Source: Nitrospiraceae bacterium (lineage in GTDB: Bacteria > Nitrospirota > Nitrospiria > Nitrospirales > Nitrospiraceae). Taken from it: a stretch of 64,000 bases of DNA. The translations under genes were made by a program, and so were the position numbers. The stretch covers positions 1 to 64,000 of the forward strand of contig CAKKRE010000022.1 in the NCBI GenBank assembly GCA_919902505.1, read 5' to 3'. Shown here in pieces: positions 9,953 through 19,019 of the stretch. Position 1 is the first letter of the stretch. Each line of letters begins with the position of its first letter. The notes below the pieces were generated by a model. The model had not been told where the DNA came from. It saw only the letters and a program-made list of their open reading frames with translations, and searched no databases.

Positions 9953-10071
9953 CGAGGCAGTTGGTATGGTCTCTGTGCTCGCAGACCGCGCGCCTAGAAT
10001 AAATCCGAAATTTTCACATTGAGGGCGGCGCTCGGCCGATGCGCGCAATGGAGACCATACCAACTGCCTCG
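9953..10071. repeat. Perfect 21-bp inverted repeat, 77-bp spacer
   Basis: CGAGGCAGTTGGTATGGTCTC (9953-9973) and GAGACCATACCAACTGCCTCG (10051-10071). Confidence 0.9.
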
Positions 10072-10202
10072 CTTGATATGAGTGAAGGAGCAGAGTCACG
10101 ACTTCACGGGCATCTTATTTTGTCGTTTGGGTAAGCCGCGATAGACTGTTGAGGAGCGCAAGGACCTCATGTGTTGATCATCACTCTTGACGGTAATCAC
10201 GC

Positions 10203-10502
10203 GTGGCGTTACTATTGGAGCCTGTGATTAAGACCTTCAAGTGTCTCGATACGCAGGCGCTATCGAAGGGAGCGCCTGTCGGGCGATTCGCGAGTATTGC
10301 GGCTGTCGCGCGGCGTAAGTTGCGACAGTTGGAGATTGCAGGTCGCCTAAGCGATCTGCGGGTGCCGCCGGGGAATCGGCTGGAAGTTCTGAAAGGTAAT
10401 CGTGTGGGGCAATATAGTATCCGCGTGAACGACCAATTCCGTCTGTGCTTTCGCTGGACGGACACAGGCGCTGCCGACGTCGAGATTGTGGACTATCACT
10501 GA
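10203..10502 (+). CDS. higB: HigB-like RelE/ParE superfamily toxin (module 1)
   Basis: ARRKLRQLEIAGRLSDLRVPPGNRLEVLKGNRVGQYSIRVNDQFRLCFRW; followed by HigA. True start may be GTG at about 10224. Confidence 0.85.
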   Translation: MALLLEPVIKTFKCLDTQALSKGAPVGRFASIAAVARRKLRQLEIAGRLSDLRVPPGNRLEVLKGNRVGQYSIRVNDQFRLCFRWTDTGAADVEIVDYH

Positions 10503-10508
10503 GGGAGC

Positions 10509-10841
10509 ATGACAATGCGCAAGTTCAAGCCCGTCACACCTGGAGAACTTTTGCTGGAAGAGTTTTTGGCGCCGATGGAAATAAGTCAGTATCGACTGGC
10601 GAAGGAGATTGGCGTGCCGGCGCAGCGCATCGGCGACATCGTGGCGGGCAAACGAGCCATTACTGCCGACACCGACTTGCGTCTGTGTCGGTTTTTTGGT
10701 CTTTCGAACGGCTACTGGCTGCGCGCTCAAGCGGCCTGTGACATGGAAGTCGCGGAACGCGAGTTAGGCGCCAAACTCGCAAAAATCACACCGTGGGCGA
10801 AAGTTAAGAAGGTGGGAAGGCGTACGCTCGTCTCCAGATGA
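10509..10841 (+). CDS. higA: HigA-like antitoxin (module 1)
   Basis: TPGELLLEEFLAPMEISQYRLAKEIGVPAQRIGDIVAGKRAITADTDLRLCRFFGLSNGYWLRAQ: typical HigA/XRE. Confidence 0.88.
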   Translation: MTMRKFKPVTPGELLLEEFLAPMEISQYRLAKEIGVPAQRIGDIVAGKRAITADTDLRLCRFFGLSNGYWLRAQAACDMEVAERELGAKLAKITPWAKVKKVGRRTLVSR

Positions 10842-11009
10842 ATGAAACCTTCTATCCAACGACTGAGCGATTAGCCGTAGGCTACCACAGAACATAGTGG
10901 GGAGAGAGGACAGCACTTTGGAGTCATCTTCGGGACAGGCTGCATTCCTAAGTTTCTTGCCAATCTCAATTGGCTGCTCTGAGTTACATGATTCGCTGGT
11001 GCTTTGCGC

Positions 11010-11174
11010 ATGGACGGAACAGCAATTCCTGTCTGGTCCATGCGCGATAGCAAATACAAGACTGTCTATCGAGTTGGCAATAAGACGATTGATCTATCGC
11101 AAGTCCCAGACAAGCAACCCTTCGACTACTCATCGGTGGGTGGTTATGAAACGCTGTGGCTCATCAAGGAATAA
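11010..11174 (+). CDS. Short ORF of unknown function (54 aa)
   Basis: ATG...TAA: MDGTAIPVWSMRDSKYKTVYRVGNKTIDLSQVPDKQPFDYSSVGGYETLWLIKE; no family recognised. Confidence 0.25.
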   Translation: MDGTAIPVWSMRDSKYKTVYRVGNKTIDLSQVPDKQPFDYSSVGGYETLWLIKE

Positions 11175-11358
11175 GCTCGTACGAGCGGGTTGCTGTGAAA
11201 CATCGATGGAGAGAATTTCTCGCCTATAGTGCTCTGTCGAAGCATCTCTTGCCTACCGTATCTTATAGGAATAGTTCTTTGGGAGTTGGTAATGATCAGG
11301 TGTTTATTCGGTTAGTGATCTCACGATCGGTCCCTGCCGCACCCCCAAACGCCAGAGT

Positions 11359-11511
11359 GATGTCATCTCCGCCGCGCGGGCGGCGCGGAGCGGGTCGGCC
11401 TGATCGGAGGCGCGGGGATGATGCGGTCGGATATCGGTCTTGCCGAGGACGACGAGCCCGGCCTGATCGAACATGGCGAGTAACTCTGCCCTGGTTCGCA
11501 ACTCCAGATGT
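11359..11511. repeat. 153-bp perfect direct repeat, copy 1 (methyltransferase 3' part)
   Basis: Identical to 12859-13011 by line-to-line comparison. Confidence 0.95.
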
Positions 11512-11534
11512 ACGGACGAGCCCCTGAGAAGCAG

Positions 11535-11716
11535 ATTCCTAAAATCGCACCCTTGCGATCAACCGGCTGGCTCGCGGCGAGGATCTCGTCCTCCACCTCC
11601 ATGCCTCGAACGACCTCGCTGAAGACGGTGTCGGTTTGGTCCAGCCCACTGTTGTCCGTGACGTCGATATAGAATGGTGAGTCGTTATCGTTGGGACTCC
11701 GTGGCATCTGTGCCAT
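11535..11716 (-). pseudogene. Cyclophilin-type peptidyl-prolyl isomerase remnant
   Basis: MAQMPRSPNDNDSPFYIDVTDNSGLDQTDTVFSEVVRGMEVEDEILA matches the cyclophilin C-terminal half; N-terminal half missing. Confidence 0.7.
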
Positions 11717-11755
11717 CCCGATCGCGCCGCGCTTGCGGGGTAGACTTCACGGAGA

Positions 11756-12085
11756 TTGATCACTATCACGGGTGTCGTTATAATAGAGCCCGTGATACGC
11801 TCGTTCAGGGGACGGGGGACAGAAGACATCTTCGATGGCATCGACAATTCGGTTGCCCGCAGAGTCTGCCCACGGACTTTGTGGCAGGTCGCGAGGAGGA
11901 AGCTCGATCAGATCAATCGAGTCAGAGACCTTAGTGAGCTCGCTGTGCCGCGGGGAAATTGCCTCGAACGGTTGCGTGGCGATCGTGGCGGGCAACATAG
12001 TATCAGGATCGATGATCAATATCGGATTTGTTTCCGATGGGAGGCTGGCGATGCCCACGAGGTTGAAATCGCGGACTATCACTAG
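11756..12085 (+). CDS. higB: HigB-like toxin (module 2)
   Basis: ARRKLDQINRVRDLSELAVPRGNCLERLRGDRGGQHSIRIDDQYRICFRWEAGDAHEVEIADYH. Confidence 0.85.
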   Translation: MITITGVVIIEPVIRSFRGRGTEDIFDGIDNSVARRVCPRTLWQVARRKLDQINRVRDLSELAVPRGNCLERLRGDRGGQHSIRIDDQYRICFRWEAGDAHEVEIADYH

Positions 12086-12443
12086 GAGTCGTGCTACGTC
12101 GGGGCGACGAGGCCATTCGCAAGAGCTTGTCGGTCGCCGCCTGCCTCGCCATCGTCCTCCTACTCGTCCCGGCGAGATGTTGCTGGAGGAGTTTGTGAAG
12201 CCACTTGCCGTTACTCAGTCTGAACTTGCCTCCCGTTTGGGAATTTCGTTCCCTCGGCTGAATGAAATCATTCGTGGCAAACGGGCGATCACATCCGATA
12301 CGGCGCTTCGCTTGGCCCGGGTTCTCGGAATGTCGGCCGATTTCTGGCTCGGGTTACAGTTGGACTGGGATCTCTGGCATGCCATGCGCGGTGCAAAGGC
12401 GAGCGAAATTGAACGGCTTGTCCCTCTACGTCCCTCAGCCTGA
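12070..12443 (+). CDS. higA: HigA-like antitoxin (module 2)
   Basis: C-terminal part of ORF 11835..12443: TRPGEMLLEEFVKPLAVTQSELASRLGISFPRLNEIIRGKRAITSDTALRLARVLGMSADFWLGLQ. Exact start uncertain. Confidence 0.8.
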
Positions 12444-12685
12444 ATAGTACGCACTCCTTCTGATTCTTCGCCCTCCCCACCAGATGACCTTGTTGCGGTC
12501 ATTGAGATAACCCTGTCGACTTGCACCTCCGTTTCTTAACGTAGGCCGGCGGCTCACTGGGCTCACGTCCTCCTCCGTCTGCGTCCAGAAACATATCGTG
12601 GCCATAATTCACCGCGTGCATACTTGATCAGCATGGATCGTCTGAAGGGATATCGATAGGGAAAGTAGGGGGCGAGTGCAGCGAA

Positions 12686-12838
12686 CTATTCGCGATATCG
12701 CATGCGAGTGCCATGCGCGAGGGACAGCATGATTTCTTTAGCAGAGAATTCAGGGGGGAGGTATGAGCCGGAGACCTGTACGTTGTTGATTCGGGCTTCT
12801 TCGAGGGTAACCTCCAGAAAGCAAATCCGGAGATTACC
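12686..12838 (-). pseudogene. Uncharacterised gene remnant truncated at the 153-bp repeat region
   Basis: Open reverse frame without start: NLRICFLEVTLEEARINNVQVSGSYLPPEFSAKEIMLSLAHGTRMRYRE*. Confidence 0.35.
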
Positions 12839-13955
12839 GCACCCCCAATCTCCACAGCGATGTCATCTCCGCCGCGCGGGCGGCGCGGAGCGGGTCGGCC
12901 TGATCGGAGGCGCGGGGATGATGCGGTCGGATATCGGTCTTGCCGAGGACGACGAGCCCGGCCTGATCGAACATGGCGAGTAACTCTGCCCTGGTTCGCA
13001 ACTCCAGATGTTCGGCCAGGTCGGACAGCAGGAGCCAGCCTTCCCCTCCCGGCTCCAGGTGAGCCGTCAGACCGTTGAGAAAGCCGGATAACATGCGACT
13101 TTCCGGATCGTAGATTGCCTGTTCGATCGGGGAGGTCGGCCGTGCCGGCACCCAGGGCGGGTTGCAGACCACGAGTGGCGCCTTGCCTTCAGGAAAAAGA
13201 TCCGCCTGTACGACTTCCACTCGATCGGTCAGTTCCAGCCTGGCAAGATTTTCACGGGCGCAAGCCAGGGCGCGAGGGTCCTGGTCGGTGGCAACGATGT
13301 GTGAGATGCCACGGCGGGCCAGCACAGCCGCCACCACGCCGGTGCCGGTGCCGATGTCGAAGGCGAGGGCACTGGAAGGTAGCGGCGCGTCGGCGACCAG
13401 ATCTACATACTCGCTGCGAATCGGCGAAAACACTCCATAGTGGGGATGGATGCGATCACCGAGGGCAGGGACGACGACCCCGTTCTTCCGCCATTCGTGT
13501 GCGCCGACCAGTCCCAGCAGTTCCCGGAGTGCGACCAGCGCGGGCCCTTCGCAGGGACCATACGCCTCCGCGCAGGCGAGTTGGAGATCGGGGGCGCGGC
13601 GGAGTGGAATTTCGTAGTCGTCCTCAAGTGGTACCAGGAGCATGCCGAGGATGCGGGCGCGGCGAGACTGGGTCTGTCGATGAAAATGAAAGGCCTCTGC
13701 CGGCGAGGTGCCTGGTTTGGGGGGATGGCGGTCGGCACGCCGCGCCATGGCGTTGAGTAACTGTCGGGCATTCTGGAAATCGCCCCGCCAGAGCAGCGCG
13801 GTTCCTTCGCAGGCCAGGCGGTGCGCAGCGTCGGCGGTCATGCTGTCGTCAGCAATGGTCACACGAGCGGGCGGTGGAGCTCCCCATTCCGAGCGCCAGC
13901 GCGCGGAGCAGGGCTGTCCTGACTCGGTCCAATGCACTAAGGCTGTCGGGCTCAT
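12834..13955 (-). CDS. Class I SAM-dependent methyltransferase (PrmC/HemK-like)
   Basis: DIGTGTGVVAAVLARRGI...VEVVQADLFPEGKAPLVVCNPPW: motif I and NPPW; start MSPTALVHW at 13955. Confidence 0.8.
   Translation of the reverse strand: MSPTALVHWTESGQPCSARWRSEWGAPPPARVTIADDSMTADAAHRLACEGTALLWRGDFQNARQLLNAMARRADRHPPKPGTSPAEAFHFHRQTQSRRARILGMLLVPLEDDYEIPLRRAPDLQLACAEAYGPCEGPALVALRELLGLVGAHEWRKNGVVVPALGDRIHPHYGVFSPIRSEYVDLVADAPLPSSALAFDIGTGTGVVAAVLARRGISHIVATDQDPRALACARENLARLELTDRVEVVQADLFPEGKAPLVVCNPPWVPARPTSPIEQAIYDPESRMLSGFLNGLTAHLEPGGEGWLLLSDLAEHLELRTRAELLAMFDQAGLVVLGKTDIRPHHPRASDQADPLRAARAAEMTSLWRLGVR
12859..13011. repeat. 153-bp perfect direct repeat, copy 2 (within methyltransferase CDS)
   Basis: Identical to 11359-11511. 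Confidence 0.95.
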
Positions 13956-14062
13956 GACAGGACCTCGCGAGCGGTGCTTCTTAATTTCGACTGCTCTTTG
14001 CTGAAAGTATCGATCATAGTAATAGCTGTGGCTCCGTGCTGAGAATCCGTGAGCCGGGTCTT

Positions 14063-16768
14063 CTACCGGAAATGTTGTCGTACCAGGGCCTCGACGGATT
14101 TGAAGTGCCGTTCGGGGAGATTCTTGAAGCGCCGTTTGCAATCGAGCAGGGCTTCCTCTGCGGTGGTGAAGGGCTCGATCGTTTCCATCAAGTGGCCATA
14201 GTAGTCCATCAGTTTCAGTTCGACCGTGCGGAGTAACGATGGGTCTCCCGCCAGGGCCGAAGCTGCTTTTGTCTGATCTCTTGCCGACTCCACGAGTGCC
14301 TGAAAACAGAGGCCCTTCAGCCGTTGTGTGACGGTGCTGCGATCCCACCCCAGCGCCTTGGCTGTCGCCTGCATATCGAACCGGTGTTGGCGCAACTGGT
14401 TCAGCACGGCGGTGTCACCGGCCGGATCGGGGAGGAGCGGTTCGGCTCCGGTCACGACGACGGCGGGCGAAGGCCGCCCCGAGAGGCGGAGGTCGGCTGT
14501 TGCGATGATCGGTCCGTCGGAGAGCGCGATCGCTTGTTCGAGACACTGGCGCAGCTCTCGCACGTTGCCTTGCCATGCCTGCTGCTGCAGCGTCGCCAGC
14601 GCTTCTTCCGAGAGCCGGAAGTTCGCGTGCTGCGGCTGCGTCGCGGCTTCCCGCAGAAAGGTTTCTGCGAGGGGCGGAATATCGTCTGGCCGGTCCCGCA
14701 ACGGCGGGAGATGCAGGACGAGACCCTTGAGCCTAAAATACAGGTCCTCGCGGAACCAGCCTTCCGACACGCCGCGCTGAAGATCTTTGTTGGTCGCGGC
14801 CACGATACGGACATCGACCGTGGTGGGAGTCGTCGCGCCGACGCGATAGAAGGTCCGGTCCTGCAGCACTCGCAGCAGTTTGCTTTGATGGTCGAGTCGA
14901 AGGTCGCCGATTTCGTCCAGAAAGATGGTGCCGTGATGCGCCAGTTCGAAATAGCCTTTACGATCCGTCAGCGCGCCGGTGAAGCTGCCGCGCACGTGGC
15001 CGAAGAGTTCACTCTCGAAGAGTTCCGGGGAGATCGCCGCCATGTTCACGGCGATGAACGGTTTCGGCGCCCGCAGGCTCAGACGGTGCAAGGCACGCGC
15101 GAACAACTCTTTGCCGGTTCCCGGCTCGCCGGTGATCAGGACCGTGACGGTGGAACGGGCGCCTTTCTTGAGATCGCGAAACATGGTCAGGATGGCAGGG
15201 GATCTGGTGACGATGCTCATTTGCTCGCATTCCCGGCGGAGTGTTTCCTGTTCTGCATTTCCCAGGGGCGCGGAACTGATGGTTGCGGCCCGCAGGCTCT
15301 GAAGCTGTCGTTCGAGCTCGTTCATGCGCTGCCGCGTCGCTTCCTCCTGCGCCTGGGCATCGGCGATTTTGAGCTGAAGATCGGCGGCGAGTCTCGTCGA
15401 TTCGGCTTCCCTGGAGGCTGAGTGGGACATGCCGGCGCGGGCCGATTCGAGGTCTTCTTCCAGGGATTCCACTGCGGTCTCCCTGAAGATCAGTGCTTCG
15501 CGAACCGCCACCAGGTGTTGCTGAACCTGCAGCATGTCCTGCTCCAGCAAGGCCAGGCGTCGGGTCGCCACGATCTGTCCCAGCAGGCTGGTCGCTACGA
15601 GCACGGTGACGGCTGCGGTGACAGGAATCACACACGGCAGAACCCAATGGGCCGTGGTGAGCGAGACCAGACCGAAGGTCAGATACAGCAGGAGGCTTCC
15701 GGCCCCCAGGAGAAGCCCTTTCCAATCCGGCCATCGTAAGACCAACCAGGCGACACAGAGGCAGAGGGCAAAGGTCAGCAGGAGTCGTTGAATCGGAGAA
15801 AGCTCACGTATCCAGTCTTGGGTGAGTAGTGTGTGGAGCAGGTGCGCCTGGAGGAGCATGTCCGATGTATCGTCGCCTGAAGGGAGCGTGCGGTCCGGTT
15901 GAATGCGTGGTTGGGTGAGCAGCACGACGACTTTGCCGTTGACCAGCGCATTGAGCGCTTCATTGTCCTTCCGGTCGAGGATGCGGGACAGTTCCAACAC
16001 GGTGATGGTGTGGAAGGCGGTGGGAAGTTGCTGTCCGGCGAAGTTGAGCAGGAGTCGGCCCTGGCGGTCGAGCGGGATCGTCAGGGAGCCCGTCGTACCG
16101 CCTGGCCACCGTGCGTTCTGCACTCGAACCTGTCCGGAGCGTCGCTCTACCTGGCTCAATGGAACCTGCCAGAACGTGGTGGCTAAGGAGAAGCCCAGGG
16201 CTGGACGCTCGTCCGTCCCGTTTCCCTGAAAGAGCCCGGCGCGGCGAGCAATGCGATCGAGGTCCAGCAGCGGCTGTAGGGTGCTTCGGCCCGTCGTGAG
16301 GCCCTGTGCGGGCACAGCAACGCCTACCCTATCCTGCTCGACGGGCGCAGTTGGAAATGCGGGGTAGGAGACGGTCCCGGCGGATGTCACTGCTTCCATC
16401 AGCAAGGCGTCGCTGACGGCGCCACCGAGGTTGGGAGGGCTGGGGAAGTCGAGGGGAATATCGAGCCCGATAGCCGCTGCTCCCGCGTCATGCAATCCAG
16501 TGATGAGCCTGGCCGGGAGGCTGCGATCCCAAAGGCCGGCGCCGAACTGTTGTTCGCTGGCCTGCTCTCTCGTGACCAGGAGCAGGTGTGAGTCGGGAGC
16601 CGGTTGCGAGCGGAGCCGCATCCAGGTGTCGTAGGGTGCCCATTCGAGCGCGTGGTAGGTCACAGGCGCCGGCGTCCACATGACCTCGGTGAGGGCGAGG
16701 GACGCCAATGCCATGACGACGGCTTGCAGCCAGACATTCCTGACGAACAGGCGAGTGGCTATGTGCAT
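14063..16768 (-). CDS. CHASE2 sensor + coiled coil + sigma-54 AAA+ activator + HTH
   Basis: CHASE2-like N-terminus, GEPGTGKELFARALH Walker A, GSFTGA loop, FLDEIGDL Walker B, C-terminal HTH. Confidence 0.85.
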   Translation of the reverse strand: MHIATRLFVRNVWLQAVVMALASLALTEVMWTPAPVTYHALEWAPYDTWMRLRSQPAPDSHLLLVTREQASEQQFGAGLWDRSLPARLITGLHDAGAAAIGLDIPLDFPSPPNLGGAVSDALLMEAVTSAGTVSYPAFPTAPVEQDRVGVAVPAQGLTTGRSTLQPLLDLDRIARRAGLFQGNGTDERPALGFSLATTFWQVPLSQVERRSGQVRVQNARWPGGTTGSLTIPLDRQGRLLLNFAGQQLPTAFHTITVLELSRILDRKDNEALNALVNGKVVVLLTQPRIQPDRTLPSGDDTSDMLLQAHLLHTLLTQDWIRELSPIQRLLLTFALCLCVAWLVLRWPDWKGLLLGAGSLLLYLTFGLVSLTTAHWVLPCVIPVTAAVTVLVATSLLGQIVATRRLALLEQDMLQVQQHLVAVREALIFRETAVESLEEDLESARAGMSHSASREAESTRLAADLQLKIADAQAQEEATRQRMNELERQLQSLRAATISSAPLGNAEQETLRRECEQMSIVTRSPAILTMFRDLKKGARSTVTVLITGEPGTGKELFARALHRLSLRAPKPFIAVNMAAISPELFESELFGHVRGSFTGALTDRKGYFELAHHGTIFLDEIGDLRLDHQSKLLRVLQDRTFYRVGATTPTTVDVRIVAATNKDLQRGVSEGWFREDLYFRLKGLVLHLPPLRDRPDDIPPLAETFLREAATQPQHANFRLSEEALATLQQQAWQGNVRELRQCLEQAIALSDGPIIATADLRLSGRPSPAVVVTGAEPLLPDPAGDTAVLNQLRQHRFDMQATAKALGWDRSTVTQRLKGLCFQALVESARDQTKAASALAGDPSLLRTVELKLMDYYGHLMETIEPFTTAEEALLDCKRRFKNLPERHFKSVEALVRQHFR

Positions 16769-16949
16769 GGGTGGTGGTGACGGCTAGCGGGATGGTAACC
16801 AGGTCCGTCGATGTGCCGACACATCGCGCGCCTGGCGCTGTGCGCGGTGTCGGACGGACTGTGCGAACATCCTGCGAGCGGTCCTGCTCCTGACCGTGAG
16901 CCATGCCGGCCGGCATGGCGAGGCGATTGAAACCATGTTCGACAGCTTA

Positions 16950-18224
16950 CTACGGTTTGGGAGTCTCGGGGGTGATTTCGTCGAGAATACGTTTGACCTC
17001 GTCCCGCGGCATGCCCTTGAGATAACTCTTGGCCTTGGCGAGGTCCGGTGCCAGGCCGAGTCCTTTGGCGTAGATGCGGGCCAGGGCCGTACGGGACGGA
17101 ATCGCGCCATCGGCCGCAGTCGATTCCAGGTAACTGAGGATCCACTGGCCATGGGGGGGGAGCTGGCCGTCGAGTCCCTGCTCATAGAGCTGAACCAGTG
17201 CCGCATGTGAGATGTCGTTGAGCGCATAGGCTTCCCGTAACAGAACGGGCAGGGCCTCGCCTGTGCGGCCTTGCGTGAGTAACGTGGTGCCGACGGTTTC
17301 CGTGGCCTGGTCCCCTCGATCCAGATCGGGGAAATCCAGCCAGAGCTGATCGCAATAATTTTTGAAAGCTTCAGCCGCCGCCTTGGATTGTTTGGTTTGC
17401 AGATTGCCCTTGACCGCTGCCAGCCGCCGAAGTTGTGTCAGCGCCTGTGCCGCTTCCGGCAAGCCCTGCTCAAAGGCCCGTGCCCACCAGGTGATGGCCA
17501 TGATCTGGCTCTTCTCCACGCCCTGGCCTGAGCGATAGGCGTTGCCGAGAAAATATTGCGCTTTGGCCAATCCCGCCAGCGCGGCGGCTTCCAGTTCCTG
17601 CGCCGCGTCCTTGTCCCGTCCCGCGACTTTCAAGACCAGTCCGAGGCGGTAGTGGGCTTCTGCAAAGTCCGCTTTGAGCCGCAGGGCTTCCTGATAGGCC
17701 TTGATGGCCGATTGTACATTTCCGCGGGTGTAATGAATCGTCCCCATGCTGTAGTGCGCCTGCACGAGGGTCGGATCCAGGCGGACGGCTTCCTGGAGCT
17801 CCGTCATGGCGCTGCGCCAGTCTTGCTTGGCCATGAGCGCGGTGCCCAAATCGAGATGGGCCTGCGCAACGGTCGGATGGAATCGCAGGGCGGTTCGGTA
17901 TTCGTCGATGGCGCCATCGGTATCGCCCAGCTGGAAGAGGGTTCGGCCCAGCGTGAGGCGTGGCTCCTGGGCATCGGGCTCGAGGTGGAGGGCTTGGCGA
18001 GCCTGGGTCAGGGTCTCCAACAGGCTGAGGGGCACAGGCGCCGGAATCGGCGTCGGCAATGCCGGCTGAGCAATGGATTCAGGGGGGAGCGGCTCTTCTC
18101 GAATCGGTTCCGGGGACGGGATCGCGGAGGGGTCTTCTTGCGCGCCCGCCCAAGCCGGGTGAATGAGCAAAGCCACGGCCAGGATCAAAGGCCACCTTCC
18201 CTTGGTGGCGTGGTGCAGAAACAT
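16950..18224 (-). CDS. TPR / Sel1-repeat secreted protein
   Basis: Signal-peptide-like start MFLHHATKGRWPLILAVALLIHPAWAGA; repeated TPR units, Sel1-like AQYFLGNAYRSGQGVEKSQIMAITWWARAFEQG. Confidence 0.8.
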   Translation of the reverse strand: MFLHHATKGRWPLILAVALLIHPAWAGAQEDPSAIPSPEPIREEPLPPESIAQPALPTPIPAPVPLSLLETLTQARQALHLEPDAQEPRLTLGRTLFQLGDTDGAIDEYRTALRFHPTVAQAHLDLGTALMAKQDWRSAMTELQEAVRLDPTLVQAHYSMGTIHYTRGNVQSAIKAYQEALRLKADFAEAHYRLGLVLKVAGRDKDAAQELEAAALAGLAKAQYFLGNAYRSGQGVEKSQIMAITWWARAFEQGLPEAAQALTQLRRLAAVKGNLQTKQSKAAAEAFKNYCDQLWLDFPDLDRGDQATETVGTTLLTQGRTGEALPVLLREAYALNDISHAALVQLYEQGLDGQLPPHGQWILSYLESTAADGAIPSRTALARIYAKGLGLAPDLAKAKSYLKGMPRDEVKRILDEITPETPKP

Positions 18225-18338
18225 AGGTGCTGGCAATCCTCCACATGAAAAAAGACGTTCCTTTATACACATAGACGAAGCGGAAATTCCACGGGATCTC
18301 GCATGAAACATGTGTCGCGGATGATGTGCGGGAACCTT

Positions 18339-19001
18339 TCAATGAGTGAGCAAGGCCAGTGTGAGGACAATGACGACCATCAGCCCCAGGACGCCCAGGA
18401 TGAGGGAGCGCCACCAGGCCAATTGATCCTGGACCGGCATGAACCCCAGGCTGACGCCTTCCGCCAGCAACCAGTTTCTGAATTCCTGCGGGGCGACGAG
18501 GGTGAGTCCCCGGTCCGTGCAGGAGGTAATGAACCGATCCACGACCACGCCCTGCAGCGTCGCGCGAATCAGCCTTTCCAGCCAGCGCGGGAGTCTCAGA
18601 CGGCCGGCGGTCTGAGTCACGCATCGGTCGACCATGGCCTCGTATTCCTGTCGAGCCGTGGCAAGACTTCGTCCTGCCGAAGTTGACGCCGACTGCATGG
18701 CAGGCAAGGCATGGAGCCAGTCCCGGAGCGTGAACTCCAGCCGCTCCACCGTTCGTTGGGCTGCGCTCAACACTCCCGCAACGGCGCCGCCGACCAGCGC
18801 GCCGACGACGCAGAGGGCCGTCAGCGACCAGCTGCCCACTGCGGCCCATATGCCATGGGAGGATACCGTGCTGCTGTAATAGGCGGCAGCCCCTCCGACG
18901 ACGGCGATCGAGACGAGCACGTGCAACGGCAGTGACCAGAGCAGGGCCCGAAGGAATGTGCGGGGCCCCCTCGCGCTTGGTAGGGAAGGTTGATTCGACA
19001 T
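18339..19001 (-). CDS. Membrane protein of unknown function
   Basis: ORF with several TM segments. Confidence 0.6.
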   Translation of the reverse strand: MSNQPSLPSARGPRTFLRALLWSLPLHVLVSIAVVGGAAAYYSSTVSSHGIWAAVGSWSLTALCVVGALVGGAVAGVLSAAQRTVERLEFTLRDWLHALPAMQSASTSAGRSLATARQEYEAMVDRCVTQTAGRLRLPRWLERLIRATLQGVVVDRFITSCTDRGLTLVAPQEFRNWLLAEGVSLGFMPVQDQLAWWRSLILGVLGLMVVIVLTLALLTH

Positions 19002-19019
19002 CGCGACCAGTCGAGGATC

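Noticed and set aside
9746-9982. Possible CRISPR array from recurring TGCTCGC units
   Set aside because: Units are short, degenerate and unevenly spaced (111, 60, 59 bp); no cas genes nearby.
14324-15421. 365-aa forward ORF
   Set aside because: Antisense to the sigma-54 activator; shadow ORF.
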